A stretch of DNA of 64,000 bases from Candidatus Brocadiaceae bacterium S225. GTDB lineage: Bacteria; Planctomycetota; Brocadiia; Brocadiales; Scalinduaceae. The notes below the pieces were generated by a model that did no database searches, was not told the DNA's origin, and was given only the letters and a program-made list of their open reading frames with translations. Positions within the stretch are counted from its first letter, which is position 1. The number at the start of each line of letters is the position of its first letter. The position numbers and the translations under genes are program-made. This document shows positions 9,384 through 19,279 of this stretch, in pieces. Where the stretch lies: assembly GCA_007859995.1 (NCBI GenBank), contig SMSL01000003.1, positions 62,001 to 126,000 of the forward strand. The letters run 5' to 3'.

Positions 9384-10892
9384 TTAAGCGTTAAATTCTT
9401 TCTTAAACTCGGTGATTACCCTGTTCAGGTTACTGGCAGTATCTTCTTCAATCTTCTTCTTCTCCTTTATCGCCATGGCAATTCCCGAATGCTTGTCTCT
9501 TATATTCTGCAGGAACCTGCTTTCGAAGTCTTTTAATTTTTCAACCGGCATATCATCCAGATGACCATTAATTGCTGCGAAGATCATCATGACCTGCTCT
9601 TCTACCGGCGATGGTGTATATTGAGGTTGTTTCAATATCTCGATTAACCTTTCACCCCTGGACAACTGGTCCTGTGTTGACTTATCGAGTTCAGAACCAA
9701 ATTGTGCAAATGCCGCCAGCTCTCTGTGCTGTGCCAGGTTTAGTCGCAACGCTCCTGCAACCTTCTTCATTGCGGGAATCTGTGCGTTACCACCTACCCT
9801 TGATACTGACAAACCGACGCTGATAGCAGGACGAACACCTGAATTGAAAAGATCGCTCTCAAGATAAATCTGCCCGTCTGTAATTGATATAACATTCGTA
9901 GGAATATAAGCCGCATAATCACCAGCCTGTGTTTCCACTACCGGAAGAGCAGTCAAAGATCCTCCTCCGAGCTCATCATTTAATTTAGCAGCCCTCTCCA
10001 GCAAACGGGAATGAATATTAAATATATCTCCGGGAAACGCCTCTCTACCAGGTGGCCTTCTGAGCAGCAATGACACCTGCCTATATGCAACGGCATGCTT
10101 ATAAAGATCGTCATACATAATAACAGCATGGCCACCTTTATCTCTGAAGTATTCTCCCATTGCACAACCTGCATAAGGTGCAAGATACTGCATAGGAGCC
10201 GGATCGCTTGCTGATGCAACAACAACGATTGAATTTTCCATCGCCCCGCCATCTTCAAGGACCTTGATCACACCGGCCACGGTGGAAAGTTTCTGCCCGA
10301 TTGCCACATATATACTGATGACTCCCGTACCCTTCTGGTTCAGGATAGTATCAATAAGGATCGCTGTTTTACCCGTCTGTCTGTCACCAATTATCAATTC
10401 TCGCTGACCCCGACCTATCGGTATCATGGAATCAATAGCCTTTATGCCCGTCTGTAATGGCTCTACTACCGGCTGCCTTTCAACAACGTTTGGAGCCGCG
10501 TTCTCTACCGGTGCAAATTTATCAGAAACAATCGGCCCCTTACCGTCCAGAGGCTGGCCGAGCGCGTTTACTACCCTGCCAAGCAATCCTTCTCCAACAG
10601 GAACTTCGACAACCCTGCCTGTCGTCTTTACGGTATCACCTTCCTTGATATCTTTATCAGATCCCAGCAAAACACATCCGACATTGTCTTCTTCCAGGTT
10701 AAGGGCTATCCCATATGTCCCACCCGGAAATTCCAGCAGTTCATTTGACATGCAGTCATCCAACCCATAAACTCTGGCAACACCATCTCCTACCTGAAGA
10801 ACCGTACCAACGCTCTCCATCTTTAATTTATCTTCATACTTCTCAATTTCCTGCTTTATTATCGAAGCAACTTCATCTGGTCTTACCGTCAT
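9384..10892 (-). CDS. atpA: F-type ATP synthase subunit alpha
   Basis: Non-catalytic nucleotide-binding F1 subunit, 502 residues. The P-loop GDRQTGKT is at 169-176, preceded by GRGQRELI. The [19 protein letters not shown] segment with the alpha-type arginine finger region is intact. The start ATG at 10892 follows a weak AGGT site, 32 bases after atpH. It belongs to the same transcription unit as the neighbouring atp genes. Confidence 0.98.
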   Translation of the reverse strand: MTVRPDEVASIIKQEIEKYEDKLKMESVGTVLQVGDGVARVYGLDDCMSNELLEFPGGTYGIALNLEEDNVGCVLLGSDKDIKEGDTVKTTGRVVEVPVGEGLLGRVVNALGQPLDGKGPIVSDKFAPVENAAPNVVERQPVVEPLQTGIKAIDSMIPIGRGQRELIIGDRQTGKTAILIDTILNQKGTGVISIYVAIGQKLSTVAGVIKVLEDGGAMENSIVVVASASDPAPMQYLAPYAGCAMGEYFRDKGGHAVIMYDDLYKHAVAYRQVSLLLRRPPGREAFPGDIFNIHSRLLERAAKLNDELGGGSLTALPVVETQAGDYAAYIPTNVISITDGQIYLESDLFNSGVRPAISVGLSVSRVGGNAQIPAMKKVAGALRLNLAQHRELAAFAQFGSELDKSTQDQLSRGERLIEILKQPQYTPSPVEEQVMMIFAAINGHLDDMPVEKLKDFESRFLQNIRDKHSGIAMAIKEKKKIEEDTASNLNRVITEFKKEFNA

Positions 10893-10924
10893 ACCTAATA
10901 TACCCCCACAAAATGAAAACGCCC

Positions 10925-11476
10925 TTAAGCAAAGGCTGTCTTTAACAAACTCTTTTTTAGATTTTTCAGATGGTTAGTGATACTCCCATCAATTATTTTA
11001 TTTTCAATTCTGATTATCATTCCACCAATGATATCTTTATTAATTTCTGTTTCTATTTCGACTTTTTTCTTCGTTAATTTTTCGAGCTTTTTCTTCAAGC
11101 TAACAAGTCTGTCTTCAGTCAATGGAATTGCTGTTTGAACTTTTACGGGCACAATACCCCGTATTCTCCCCGCAACGCCCTTGTATACGTCCGGGAGATA
11201 ATCCAATATTCTCTCTCTCCTCTTATCAATCAGGACAAAGAGAATATTTTTAACCCACTTACTGGAACATTGAGGCACAATGACTTTGTCGACAATATTT
11301 TTTTTATCAGTTTTTGTAATTGCCGGATGGTACAGAATACTACGGAAGTCTTTATTTGTACTTAGCAGTTGCTTAATACCATCAAGATCTTTTTCTATAT
11401 CACCGGTATCGCCATGTTTAACGGCCACTTCATACAGCGCCAGTGAATAACCTTCTATTAAGCTCTTTTGTATCAA
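10925..11476 (-). CDS. atpH: F-type ATP synthase subunit delta (OSCP)
   Basis: Peripheral-stalk cap that joins the b subunits to F1. Its 183 residues have the usual all-helical N-domain ([11 protein letters not shown], then helices to ~110) and the C-terminal [29 protein letters not shown] motif, which is the diagnostic delta signature. The start overlaps the atpF stop by 4 bases (translational coupling), consistent with matched stoichiometry in the stalk. Confidence 0.95.
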   Translation of the reverse strand: MIQKSLIEGYSLALYEVAVKHGDTGDIEKDLDGIKQLLSTNKDFRSILYHPAITKTDKKNIVDKVIVPQCSSKWVKNILFVLIDKRRERILDYLPDVYKGVAGRIRGIVPVKVQTAIPLTEDRLVSLKKKLEKLTKKKVEIETEINKDIIGGMIIRIENKIIDGSITNHLKNLKKSLLKTAFA

Positions 11477-11979
11477 GACAGATTCCCCACTCCCTTAATA
11501 ACATCATCCACTAACCTTTCTGCTGTTTCACGTTTTGTCGACTGTTTAATCAATTTGGAAGTTGATAAAATTGTGAGATCAACAACCTGGTTTCTCACTT
11601 CTGCCAGAGCTTTCTTTCTTTCCAGGTCGATATTCTGGTTGGCCCTGGCTTTCTCATCCGCGACAGCCTGCTGTGCACTTTTCAGCATTTCGTCACTGAC
11701 GTCCCTGGCCTTGTCTACCGCAGCCTGAATTTTCGCTTCAGCGGCTTCATCAGCTTTTACTGCTTTCTGCTGATACTCTTCTTTCAGCCTTGCAGCTTCA
11801 GATCTGTCGTCTTCGCTTTTCTTGTACGTATTTTTTATCTCATCAGCCCTGGACTTTATTACGTCCTTGATCTTGCCGAAGAGAAACTTCTTCATCAAAA
11901 CCAGCAGAATTAAAAAACCTACTGCCTGAATGAAGACCATTTTGAAATCAACGCCTAAAGCGTCTAATAAATTCCCCAC
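11473..11979 (-). CDS. atpF: F-type ATP synthase subunit b
   Basis: Peripheral-stalk subunit with one N-terminal membrane helix (residues ~10-30, FKMVFIQAVGFLILLVLM) and a long Lys/Glu/Ala-rich coiled coil. The start codon is GTG at 11979 with GGAGA 6 bases upstream. It is 168 residues long. A single b gene is present, so the stalk is probably a homodimer. It lies 115 bases after atpE and overlaps atpH by 4 bases. Confidence 0.94.
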   Translation of the reverse strand: MGNLLDALGVDFKMVFIQAVGFLILLVLMKKFLFGKIKDVIKSRADEIKNTYKKSEDDRSEAARLKEEYQQKAVKADEAAEAKIQAAVDKARDVSDEMLKSAQQAVADEKARANQNIDLERKKALAEVRNQVVDLTILSTSKLIKQSTKRETAERLVDDVIKGVGNLS

Positions 11980-12094
11980 ATTTAATCTCCCATGTTACCG
12001 CTTTTATCTTACTGCACCAGTTCTATAAGCCTTTGCACAAACATGTTCATTCGGTATTATACGCCAAACATACCGCGAAAGGTTTAACTCAATA

Positions 12095-12358
12095 TTAGTG
12101 CCCAAGTACTTTTAAAACAGCTCCTGTATCCGGTAGTTTTCCCATTAAAATAAAGGATAAAACCAATGAATAGATTGCTAATGCTTCGATAAACCCCAGA
12201 CCTATAAACATGAGCATCTGAATTTTTCCAAACAGCTCTGGCTGTCTTGCTACAGCAGATGAAGCTCCGGCAACCGCAATTCCCTGACCAATCCCACAAC
12301 CAATCGACGCAAAAGCCAGCATACCAATACTAATCGCTAAACATGCAAAATAAATCAT
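12095..12358 (-). CDS. atpE: F-type ATP synthase subunit c (proteolipid)
   Basis: Membrane rotor subunit forming the c-ring, 87 residues with two hydrophobic helices. The ATG at 12358 is chosen over an upstream TTG because AAGGGAG lies 8 bases before it. The first helix ends GCGIGQG and the loop is ARQPE. The ion-binding Glu58 is in FIEALAIYS. A Gln is present in helix 1 as in Na+-type rings, but Ala-Leu replaces the Ser-Thr pair after the Glu, so proton coupling is more likely. This is the only c gene in the operon. Confidence 0.96.
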   Translation of the reverse strand: MIYFACLAISIGMLAFASIGCGIGQGIAVAGASSAVARQPELFGKIQMLMFIGLGFIEALAIYSLVLSFILMGKLPDTGAVLKVLGH

Positions 12359-12382
12359 TCTAAAAACTCCCTTCTTCAAAAA

Positions 12383-13144
12383 TTATAAATGTTTCTCTCC
12401 GATTGACCCTGCTATGTAAAAACTAGCCAAAAACGCGAAAATAAAGGCCTGGAGTGATGCTAAAAGTAAATCCAATAAAACAAACGGAAAATGAATAGGT
12501 ATAGGAATAAAACCCAGTAGCAAGGGAGAAAGACCTATGAAGATGGACAGTACAGTGTGCCCCCCCATTAAGTTTCCGTAAAGACGCATTGAAAGGGACA
12601 ATGGACGAGTTAAGAATTCCGACAATATATGTAACGGGAACAGCATTGGAGACATCCATCGCGGTTCTCCCATCATATGCTTAACATACTTGACCGGTCC
12701 GTTATGCTTGAGCCCGTAATAATGTGTGGCAAAAAATACCAGTAAGGTAAGTGACAGCGTTGTATTATAGTTCGTCGTAGGAGAATGAAGCAATGGAACC
12801 TGACCCAGAAGGTTCATTATGAGTATATATAGGAAAAGTGTACCTATAAATGGGAGAAACTTATCAGACATTTTTCCCAATAACGATTTGACAAAATTGT
12901 CAAGGGCCTCTACGATGATTTCCAGAATAGCCTGCAATCCACCCGGAATCTTCTTCAGGTCGCGAGTAGCTATCATCGCAAACAATCCGAGAAAACCGAT
13001 AATCATCATAGACATTACTAACGGTAACCACTGGTGCAGAGTCAACCCGAATAGCTCAGCGTGTTTGTCAATGGGCAGTAAATCAAAAAATGTGGGAAGC
13101 TCAGGTACCCCGCCACTTGTACTGCCGTGTGTTTCTTCTGTCAA
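12383..13144 (-). CDS. atpB: F-type ATP synthase subunit a
   Basis: Stator channel subunit, 253 residues with ~6 membrane segments. The essential arginine is in SEFLTRPLSLSMRLYGNLMGGH. The start is TTG at 13144, supported by AAGGAG a short distance upstream; there is no alternative ATG before the conserved region. The N-terminus has a Gly/Thr/His-rich soluble stretch. It follows atpI by 26 bases and precedes atpE by 24. Confidence 0.96.
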   Translation of the reverse strand: MTEETHGSTSGGVPELPTFFDLLPIDKHAELFGLTLHQWLPLVMSMMIIGFLGLFAMIATRDLKKIPGGLQAILEIIVEALDNFVKSLLGKMSDKFLPFIGTLFLYILIMNLLGQVPLLHSPTTNYNTTLSLTLLVFFATHYYGLKHNGPVKYVKHMMGEPRWMSPMLFPLHILSEFLTRPLSLSMRLYGNLMGGHTVLSIFIGLSPLLLGFIPIPIHFPFVLLDLLLASLQAFIFAFLASFYIAGSIGEKHL

Positions 13145-13170
13145 ACCTCTACTCCTTCTTAAGTTATAAA

Positions 13171-13752
13171 CTATAAAGCATTCTCAGCTGTCTGATGAGA
13201 ATGAATTTTCGATACAAGTTCTGATTTAGCAGTAACATTCTCATCGCTTCCGGAAGAACCGCGCTCTTTATACTCGACACCATCATCTTCAGCTCTGTTG
13301 AGAAAGTTCACTAAAACCATGCTTATTACCATTGAAAGTACAACCAACTGCACTATTGAAACCCCTATAAAAAGGGCCAGTGCGTTAATTGGCAGATATT
13401 CAAAGATAAGATAAAAAACCAGAGCCAATGCAAGTATCTTACCGGTACCCATAAACGTAAACAACAATGACTTTGTTATAGAACCTTTTTTTGAAGAATG
13501 TGATCCGTCTTCAGCGAAAGTTGTCGGATTGAGTTCCCGGAACATATATTTTATAAATTGCCATAACGCAAGTGATGTACAGAAGCTGATGATAATCCCG
13601 ATTGTCAGGCTCAGTGTAAGATCAAAAGATTTATAACGAAAAGAGATCAGAATCATCAAAACCGACACAAACAGCGTGGTGTAGAATGCCTGTTTTACAA
13701 AATTCTTTTTAACCGTTAGCATCTTGTGTGCTTTATTATACAGATCCATCAT
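13171..13752 (-). CDS. atpI: ATP synthase protein I (AtpI)-like membrane protein
   Basis: Four hydrophobic segments (residues ~20-40, 45-65, ~95-115, ~120-145) followed by a charged cytoplasmic tail of ~45 residues. Position directly before atpB and topology match AtpI, which assists c-ring assembly; sequence identity to AtpI is typically low, so this call rests partly on context. The ATG at 13752 overlaps the atpZ stop (TGATG), indicating coupled translation. The Ser/Glu-rich tail after residue ~148 is longer than in common AtpI proteins (about 193 residues in total). Confidence 0.75.
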   Translation of the reverse strand: MMDLYNKAHKMLTVKKNFVKQAFYTTLFVSVLMILISFRYKSFDLTLSLTIGIIISFCTSLALWQFIKYMFRELNPTTFAEDGSHSSKKGSITKSLLFTFMGTGKILALALVFYLIFEYLPINALALFIGVSIVQLVVLSMVISMVLVNFLNRAEDDGVEYKERGSSGSDENVTAKSELVSKIHSHQTAENAL

Positions 13753-13997
13753 CAATCCTCTAAATCTTTTCTTTCCAATTCTTTCATCGCTTTCTTCAGT
13801 ATATTACAGATCTCTACGATTCCGGCAGTTAAACATAGCAGAAGCGAGGCAATCAGCAGCCACGGCTCCGTACCAAATTTCGAATCCAGATAACGCCCGC
13901 CAAAATATCCACCCGCAAGGCAGGCGGCCATTATAAACCCTATCCCACTGGTAAGTCCCAGGGCACGATATGTACTTCTTGAATCATCCAGGTTCAA
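13752..13997 (-). CDS. atpZ: AtpZ/AtpI family F0F1 ATPase accessory protein
   Basis: 81-residue protein with two membrane helices (about 17-32 and 46-62). The GxxxA-rich first helix, followed by GGRYLDSKFGTEPW, is characteristic of AtpZ (AtpI/AtpZ superfamily), often annotated as an AtpZ/Mg2+ uptake accessory. It is encoded 16 bases downstream of hemL and overlaps atpI at its stop codon, so it is probably the first atp gene of a hemL-atp unit. Confidence 0.82.
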   Translation of the reverse strand: MNLDDSRSTYRALGLTSGIGFIMAACLAGGYFGGRYLDSKFGTEPWLLIASLLLCLTAGIVEICNILKKAMKELERKDLED

Positions 13998-14013
13998 AAC
14001 GCGAGCTCTCCGC

Positions 14014-15306
14014 TTATTTCTTTAAAGACTTCATAACTTCGCAACTGGCCGCGATTGTAGCATCAATATCTTCTTCACTATGCACAGTTGAAACAAAAGC
14101 AGCCTCAAACTGAGAAGGTGCAAAATATACCCCCTTTTCCAGCATACCGTGAAAGTAAGATGCATATCGCTCTGTATCGCATCTTTTAGCGGACTCGTAG
14201 TCGGTTACTTCCTCTTCGCTGAAAAATGTGCAAAGCATTGAACCAACCCGTGTATGATAAGTGGGGATACCGGCCTCTTCAGCAGATCTCTTCAGGCCTT
14301 CAGCAAGCCTTTTCGAGTTCCTTTCCAGCTTTGTGTAGACACCCCTCTTTTTTAGTTTTTCCAGCGTAGCAATACCGGAAGCCATTGCCATCGGATTACC
14401 GGACAACGTCCCTGCCTGATATACCGGGCCGAGTGGCGAAATACAGTTCATTATTTCCGCCTTGCCACCATAGGCTCCTACCGGCAAACCACCACCGATT
14501 ATCTTTCCAAGTGTGGTTAAATCCGGAGTTACTTTCTGCAACGCCTGTACGCCACCATGAGAAACCCTGAATCCCGTCATTACTTCATCGAAGATCAAAA
14601 CAATCCCATGCTTATCACAGATTTCTCTTAAACCCTTCAAATATCCTTTTTTAGGTGGAATTACACCCATGTTTCCCGCAACCGCTTCTATAATTATACA
14701 CGCAATATTTTCACCCTTTTCACGACACACTTCATTTACGACGTCGAGATCGTTATAAGGTATAGTTAATGTATTTTTTACATAATCTTCCGGAACGCCC
14801 GGACTTGTCGGGACACCTAACGTAGTAGCCCCTGAACCTGCCTGCACTAAAAGTCCGTCCACGTGCCCGTGATAACAACCGTCAAATTTTACAACAATAT
14901 CCCTCCTGGTATAACCTCTTGCCAGCCGTATAGCGCTCATCGTCGCTTCAGTACCGGAGTTTACCATCCGGATCTTCTCGATTGAAGGCATGGCCTCTTT
15001 TATGAGTTCTGCCAGATGTGTTTCCAATACCGTCGGAGCGCCAAAGCTTGTGCCTTTTTTCAAAACCTCCTTCAAGGCTTTTACAACTGACTTATCAAGG
15101 TGTCCTAGAATTAACGGGCCCCAGGAAAGTACATAATCTATATATTTATTGCCATCAATGTCGTTAAGATAACAACCGTGACCTGATTCTATAAAAAGAG
15201 GATTACCTCCAACTGCCCCAAACGCCCGCACAGGACTGTTTACACTGCCTGGAATGCTTTTCAGGGCCTCCTCGAACGCTTTTTTTGACCTTTCAATAGT
15301 TAACAT
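14014..15306 (-). CDS. hemL: Glutamate-1-semialdehyde 2,1-aminomutase
   Basis: PLP enzyme converting glutamate-1-semialdehyde to 5-aminolevulinate in the C5 route to haem, sirohaem and cobalamin. The PLP lysine is Lys268 in [34 protein letters not shown], the [11 protein letters not shown] loop and FDEVMTGFR are all present. Its 430-residue length is normal. Only 16 bases separate it from atpZ, so hemL may lead the ATP synthase transcript, an arrangement linking tetrapyrrole and energy genes. Confidence 0.97.
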   Translation of the reverse strand: MLTIERSKKAFEEALKSIPGSVNSPVRAFGAVGGNPLFIESGHGCYLNDIDGNKYIDYVLSWGPLILGHLDKSVVKALKEVLKKGTSFGAPTVLETHLAELIKEAMPSIEKIRMVNSGTEATMSAIRLARGYTRRDIVVKFDGCYHGHVDGLLVQAGSGATTLGVPTSPGVPEDYVKNTLTIPYNDLDVVNEVCREKGENIACIIIEAVAGNMGVIPPKKGYLKGLREICDKHGIVLIFDEVMTGFRVSHGGVQALQKVTPDLTTLGKIIGGGLPVGAYGGKAEIMNCISPLGPVYQAGTLSGNPMAMASGIATLEKLKKRGVYTKLERNSKRLAEGLKRSAEEAGIPTYHTRVGSMLCTFFSEEEVTDYESAKRCDTERYASYFHGMLEKGVYFAPSQFEAAFVSTVHSEEDIDATIAASCEVMKSLKK

Positions 15307-15363
15307 ATTACAAAACTCTTCCTGATATCTCTAAAAATTCTGAAAATTAGCAAAGAGGTTAAA

Positions 15364-15390
15364 CTTATCAATAAAGGTTTTTATTGTCAA
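15364..15390 (-). promoter_or_regulatory. Possible sigma-70-type promoter for hemL-atp
   Basis: On the minus strand a TTGACA box (15390-15385) is followed 15 bases later by GATAAG (15369-15364), about 58 bases before the hemL ATG. The -35 is perfect but the -10 is weak and the spacer short. It lies in the 204-base AT-rich gap upstream of hemL, the only sizeable gap before the operon. Confidence 0.3.
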
Positions 15391-15510
15391 TAATAAACTA
15401 AAAATTAAAGTAAAAATCGGACCCTTTTTACTCTCATAGTCGCTACTTATAGAATTTCTTGAAACAAACACACAATAATAGAAACCCCGTCAAACATTAA
15501 AGATTTCCTT

Positions 15511-16506
15511 CTAATCCGGATTTGAGGTCTGAGAAATGGTAATTTCTGAATGGTGGTCATTGAAAAGCTGATATTGAACCGTATTCTTGTCAGAATATTT
15601 CTGCCATATATTACTACATGTTAAATCCTCAGCAATATCAGGGTTTTTGTACCCACATACGTATGTCTTTATTCCATTCTGTTTTGCCAGTAATGATATA
15701 TGCTTATACTGCTTCTGCCTGAAGTCCGGATTGAGGGCATTTACCCTGGACTTACCGTCCAGCAGTTTCAAGTCAACATTATCACAGAAAGCTTGTGAGA
15801 TTTTTTCCATGGCTTTTGTATGTCCCAGATCATCACGTATATTTTTATTTATAATTGGCCTGAGAAACAGATAATTAAGCCCTACCCTTCTTACCCCTGA
15901 TCTACCTAAAATCTTTAACAATGGATCGAGGTTATCGGTGGAATCTGTCACTCCAGGTATTAATGGATCAAACCTCGCCTCTGGAAGTACCCCTATCTGG
16001 ACTAAAGCGCTTATGTTTTTCAATCTGGTCCCGGGCGTTGCCGCGTGTGGTTCTATCTGTTTTTGAAGTTGCCTGTTTAAAGTAGTTATACCTATATGCG
16101 CATTGACGTTATCGCTGTGTGATTTAAACAAGGCGATAAACCTGTCCGGGATACGCCCTTTTGTGAGGAAACTTACTCCGATACCTTTCTGCAATAAAAG
16201 CGCCATCAAACTATACGTAGTGTCTAAAACCTGTTTTACCGGTTGAAACGCATCACAGGAAGGGCTGAAGTATACAAATCCTGGTGTTTGTCTCTTACGG
16301 TTTAATTCGTTTTCGAGTTTTTCAACCAGGTTGGTATATAACACAATTGTCCCGTCTCCCGGATAATTTGAATATCCTCTCGCATAACAATACGAACAGA
16401 GATGCGCACAGCCGGCAGTGGGGTTCAGTGTTGGTGTGTCATTCAAGCACTTAAGAGTCGATGGAGACAGAACCCTGGATTTTCGCTCTTTAATGAGTAT
16501 TTTCAT
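15511..16506 (-). CDS. Radical SAM protein, SplB/Rv2578c-like family
   Basis: Radical SAM enzyme with CxxxCxxC at Cys33/37/40 (CAHLCSYC, counting from the ATG at 16506). The NPTAGCAHLCSYCYARGY opening and the FSPSCDAFQPV segment match the spore-photoproduct-lyase-like group also annotated as Rv2578c-like radical SAM. The frame extends 22 residues further upstream to 16572, but those are atypical, so the internal ATG is preferred. About 331 residues. The substrate is unknown; there is no sign of sporulation in the window, so DNA photoproduct repair is not implied. Confidence 0.8.
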   Translation of the reverse strand: MKILIKERKSRVLSPSTLKCLNDTPTLNPTAGCAHLCSYCYARGYSNYPGDGTIVLYTNLVEKLENELNRKRQTPGFVYFSPSCDAFQPVKQVLDTTYSLMALLLQKGIGVSFLTKGRIPDRFIALFKSHSDNVNAHIGITTLNRQLQKQIEPHAATPGTRLKNISALVQIGVLPEARFDPLIPGVTDSTDNLDPLLKILGRSGVRRVGLNYLFLRPIINKNIRDDLGHTKAMEKISQAFCDNVDLKLLDGKSRVNALNPDFRQKQYKHISLLAKQNGIKTYVCGYKNPDIAEDLTCSNIWQKYSDKNTVQYQLFNDHHSEITISQTSNPD

Positions 16507-16633
16507 ATTCCATACGAAGCTAAGTGGGATTTCCAGTTCAGAACAATCCCGCCATGGCGGATCTGCGAACAACTACAGAGTCGTCCTCAGGAGGCTGTCC
16601 CAGCCGTGACCTGGCGAACAGGCAACTGATATG

Positions 16634-16951
16634 CTAATTACCCGATGTTTTGTTACCTTCAGCACTATTTATCTCTCCCTTTATTTCCCGTATCTTGATC
16701 TTACCACCTACCAATAACTCCTTTTTAGTTTTTGGCAGCTTTTTTACTTTTGCTTCAATCTTCAGTGCCATACTCCGGTCCCCAATTTTCTTTTTCATAA
16801 CCAGCGTTAAAGGTGCTTTTCCTCTTAAATATTTCGATCCTTTTTTATCACCACTCTCGTGTTCTTCAAATCTTCTTTCCACATCAGTGGTTATTCCTGT
16901 ATACAATCTCCCGCTTCTACATCTTATCAAATAGAGAAACCAGTTATTCAT
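16634..16951 (-). CDS. GIY-YIG domain nuclease-like protein (UPF0213/YhbQ type)
   Basis: 105-residue stand-alone GIY-YIG domain. Residues 5-27 show the two motif strands (FLYLIRC and [12 protein letters not shown]), followed by [15 protein letters not shown] and the LVMKKKI strand. This matches the YhbQ group, whose E. coli member is linked to DNA repair and mRNA turnover. The C-terminus has a ~25-residue Lys/Glu-rich extension. Encoded between the radical SAM gene and the helicase, all on the minus strand. Confidence 0.88.
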   Translation of the reverse strand: MNNWFLYLIRCRSGRLYTGITTDVERRFEEHESGDKKGSKYLRGKAPLTLVMKKKIGDRSMALKIEAKVKKLPKTKKELLVGGKIKIREIKGEINSAEGNKTSGN

Positions 16952-17063
16952 TTTATTTTAATAACGGAGATTTATAAACACTATTGAAGAATTAAATGAT
17001 TGGGAGATTAAAGAGTTCCTGGGTTTTTTTAACTAACGAATGACAAATGGACATTTATGGGGT

Positions 17064-17136
17064 GCAGTGACGCCTGTCCGTCGGTCTATTAGGTGGGTGT
17101 CACTGCTTAAATATACGCATCATCACGGATGATGCG
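17064..17136. repeat. Two-hairpin palindromic repeat downstream of the DEAD-box gene
   Basis: GCAGTGAC (17064-17071) pairs with GTCACTGC (17099-17106), and CGCATCATC (17116-17124) pairs with GATGATGCG (17128-17136). These are the same two stem sequences as in the element at 6693-6748, but in reverse order and with a longer loop in the first hairpin. It lies 14 bases past the helicase stop and could act as an mRNA 3' end. Confidence 0.65.
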
Positions 17137-17149
17137 CTACATATCAGCA

Positions 17150-18349
17150 TCAAGGCGTGGCGACCTGTTTTCCCTTGCCGCGGTTTGGACGAAATGGTCT
17201 TTTTTTCTTTTTTCGTTCTTGAAGTGAGTTGTTTGCCTGGAGAGGATCTTTTCCGATCCAGCAGGGAGAGATTTTATTCCTGGCAATAAGCTCGCGAATG
17301 TCAGAAAGCTCAGGCTTGGTTACAAATGTCAAAGCTTTCCCCTTTTTCCCCATACGTCCGGTACGCCCGGTACGATGTGTATATAGTTCCCTTCCCCGCG
17401 GCATACTCCAATTGACCACATGCGAAACATGCGAAAAATCAAGCCCTCTGCCGGCAACATCGCTGGCAAGAAGGTACCGGATCTTCATGTTCTTGAACTG
17501 CCTGAAGACCGAAGATCGTTTGTCCTGGCTGAGACCCGCATGTATGTATCCGACGCTTTCAAACTCTTTCCGGATAGAGCCGTACATCTTATCAACCACG
17601 TGACGGGCATTGCAGAAAATGAGCGCCTGCTTAACATCTTCCTCCTTAAGATACTTGACGAGTACATCAAGTTTGTCTTTTGGGTGTTGATAGGTAAAAT
17701 AATGATCAATGCTTTCCGGCGCCTTCCTTTCCGTAATAAGGGAGATATGCCGGGGATCTCGCAAACAGTCATGGGCGAGTTTTTTGATATCTTCAGGCAT
17801 CGTCGCTGAGAAAAGGAGTGTCTGGTGTTCACGAATAATACACGACAAGATGAATTCAATATCTTCAAGGAATCCTACCTTGAGAAGTTCATCCGCCTCA
17901 TCGAGGATTGCACATTTCACATGCTCAAATGACAGTACCCCGCTATACAGATAATCCAGAAGTCTTCCCGGCGTTGCAACCAGGATATGCACGCCGTGTT
18001 TAAGCTTGGCAATATCTATGTCCTTGTCAAAACCCCCATACACGGCAAAAGGAACAACATTGGTTCTTCTCGCGATATGCTGAATCTCAGTAACATACTG
18101 TATACATAATTCGCGTGTTGGAACAATTACGAGCCCCTGAATAGCATTAAGTTCAGGATCCACTTTTTGAATAAGAGGGATTGCACAGGCCGCAGTCTTT
18201 CCAGATCCTGTCTCAGCAAGAGCACAAAGATCATGTCCAGCTGCAATGATCGGATAAGCCGCCTCCTGAACAGGGGTCATTTCTTCATATCCCATCTTTT
18301 CAATCGCACCTAGAATGTTTGAAGGGATGTTAAGTTCACTAAATTTCAT
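17150..18349 (-). CDS. DEAD-box ATP-dependent RNA helicase
   Basis: RNA helicase of 399 residues. The Q motif is near residue 24-28 (TPVQ), motif I AETGSGKT at 45-52, DEAD at 150-153, SAT at 181-183, and the RGLDF and HRTGRTGRMG motifs are in the second RecA domain. The C-terminal ~30 residues are basic (KKKKRPFRPNRGKGK), as in RhlE/CsdA-type helicases, and probably bind RNA. It stands alone with a ~530-base gene-free region upstream, so it likely has its own promoter; such genes are often cold-induced. Confidence 0.93.
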   Translation of the reverse strand: MKFSELNIPSNILGAIEKMGYEEMTPVQEAAYPIIAAGHDLCALAETGSGKTAACAIPLIQKVDPELNAIQGLVIVPTRELCIQYVTEIQHIARRTNVVPFAVYGGFDKDIDIAKLKHGVHILVATPGRLLDYLYSGVLSFEHVKCAILDEADELLKVGFLEDIEFILSCIIREHQTLLFSATMPEDIKKLAHDCLRDPRHISLITERKAPESIDHYFTYQHPKDKLDVLVKYLKEEDVKQALIFCNARHVVDKMYGSIRKEFESVGYIHAGLSQDKRSSVFRQFKNMKIRYLLASDVAGRGLDFSHVSHVVNWSMPRGRELYTHRTGRTGRMGKKGKALTFVTKPELSDIRELIARNKISPCWIGKDPLQANNSLQERKKKKRPFRPNRGKGKQVATP

Positions 18350-18880
18350 AAATTTTTTTTCTTTCTTTACAAGGTTACAAAAAGTTTTAAAACGGTAATT
18401 AGAAAAACCACCCCGGTATACATGAATAAATGAGAAGTATTCCTGTTAGTTTTCAATAAGTAGAGAAAAACCTCCTCTTCCCCGGGCAAAAAGCGGAGGG
18501 GAAATGGGGTAGTAAAAAATTAAAAAGTTTTCCTCTATTTATTAGAAACTTACGCGTCTATGATAATTTTATCTTCTTTGAGCATAAATGCAGGTACTTT
18601 GTTGTAGCATGGGTGGTGTTGGTAATGAATGAATACAGGATATGCATTTACTCTCTACTAATGTTTGAAAACTCATAACATCATCCAAAATCGACAAATA
18701 TCATTTCTCAAGGCGTTATATTACCGTAAAATGGATTTAATTACCACCTAAATGTTTAACCAGTTGAATTAAATGCTGGTTGCGTAACATTTTACTGAAC
18801 ACGATGTATTTCACTCATCCACTTTTCTCACCACACAAAATCTTATCTTGTTTCGTGTCTTCGTGTCCGTGGCTAAAACT
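18350..18880. other. Gene-free region upstream of the DEAD-box gene
   Basis: About 530 bases with no credible frame. It contains a purine/C-rich block near 18469-18510 with weak complementarity, the 15-base string TGGTTGCGTAACATT at 18777-18791 that recurs inverted at 36585-36599, and near 18853-18878 a segment whose reverse complement reads like the AGCCACGGACACGAAGACAC class of dispersed intergenic repeat. No tRNA or riboswitch was recognised. Confidence 0.5.
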
Positions 18881-19135
18881 TCAATGCTTAAAATGTACAA
18901 ATACCCTTCCAAAGTTTTTACTGTCCTTGTTAATACGGTGATATCTCTTTTTAATGTCAGGACGGTCCAGAAAACGCAGGACGGCCTTCTTTAACTGACC
19001 GCTTCCTTTTCCGGGAATGATTTCCACGAGGGCAATCCTCTTTTCAGTAGCTTCATCTATAATCCGATTGAGCTTTTTTTCAATCAATTTTCCATTTTTA
19101 CATACTTCATGTAAATCCAGTTTTAGTTTTGCCAT
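18881..19135 (-). CDS. Smr domain protein (MutS2 C-terminal-like)
   Basis: 84-residue stand-alone Smr domain. LDLHE (residues 6-10) and the IPGKGSGQLKKAVLRFL segment correspond to the LDLHG and HGxGxG motifs of Smr endonucleases. The frame is open to 19231, but that extension overlaps a dispersed intergenic repeat, so the ATG at 19135 is preferred. The usual HGKG histidine is Pro here, which may reduce nuclease activity. Stand-alone Smr proteins act on branched DNA or stalled-ribosome mRNA in other bacteria; the role here is inferred only. Confidence 0.82.
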   Translation of the reverse strand: MAKLKLDLHEVCKNGKLIEKKLNRIIDEATEKRIALVEIIPGKGSGQLKKAVLRFLDRPDIKKRYHRINKDSKNFGRVFVHFKH

Positions 19136-19167
19136 AAGGTATTTTTCACCGCTCCCCGGACAAAAAA

Positions 19168-19200
19168 CGCCGAGGACAAGAAGTTGCAAAGAACGCAAAG
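19168..19200 (+). repeat. Dispersed CGCAAAGAACGCAGAG-type intergenic repeat
   Basis: Reads CGCCGAGGACAAGAAG followed by TTGCAAAGAACGCAAAG. Its first half matches the copy at 21211 and its second half the copies at 23181 and 25954. It lies between the Smr and sugar-isomerase genes. Confidence 0.6.
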
Positions 19201-19279
19201 TAAAACGGTTGATAAAAGGCAAAAGAAGCAAAAGGCAAATAACCTCTTTCCCTCACATTTCTTGCATCTTCATCTTGTT

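Noticed and set aside
12095-12358. Sodium-type c-ring
   Set aside because: The helix-1 Gln is present but the Ser-Thr pair after the ion-binding Glu is Ala-Leu, so Na+ coordination is incomplete.
15511-16506. Spore photoproduct lyase
   Set aside because: The radical SAM core is similar, but there is no sign of sporulation and the sequence fits the broader Rv2578c-like group.
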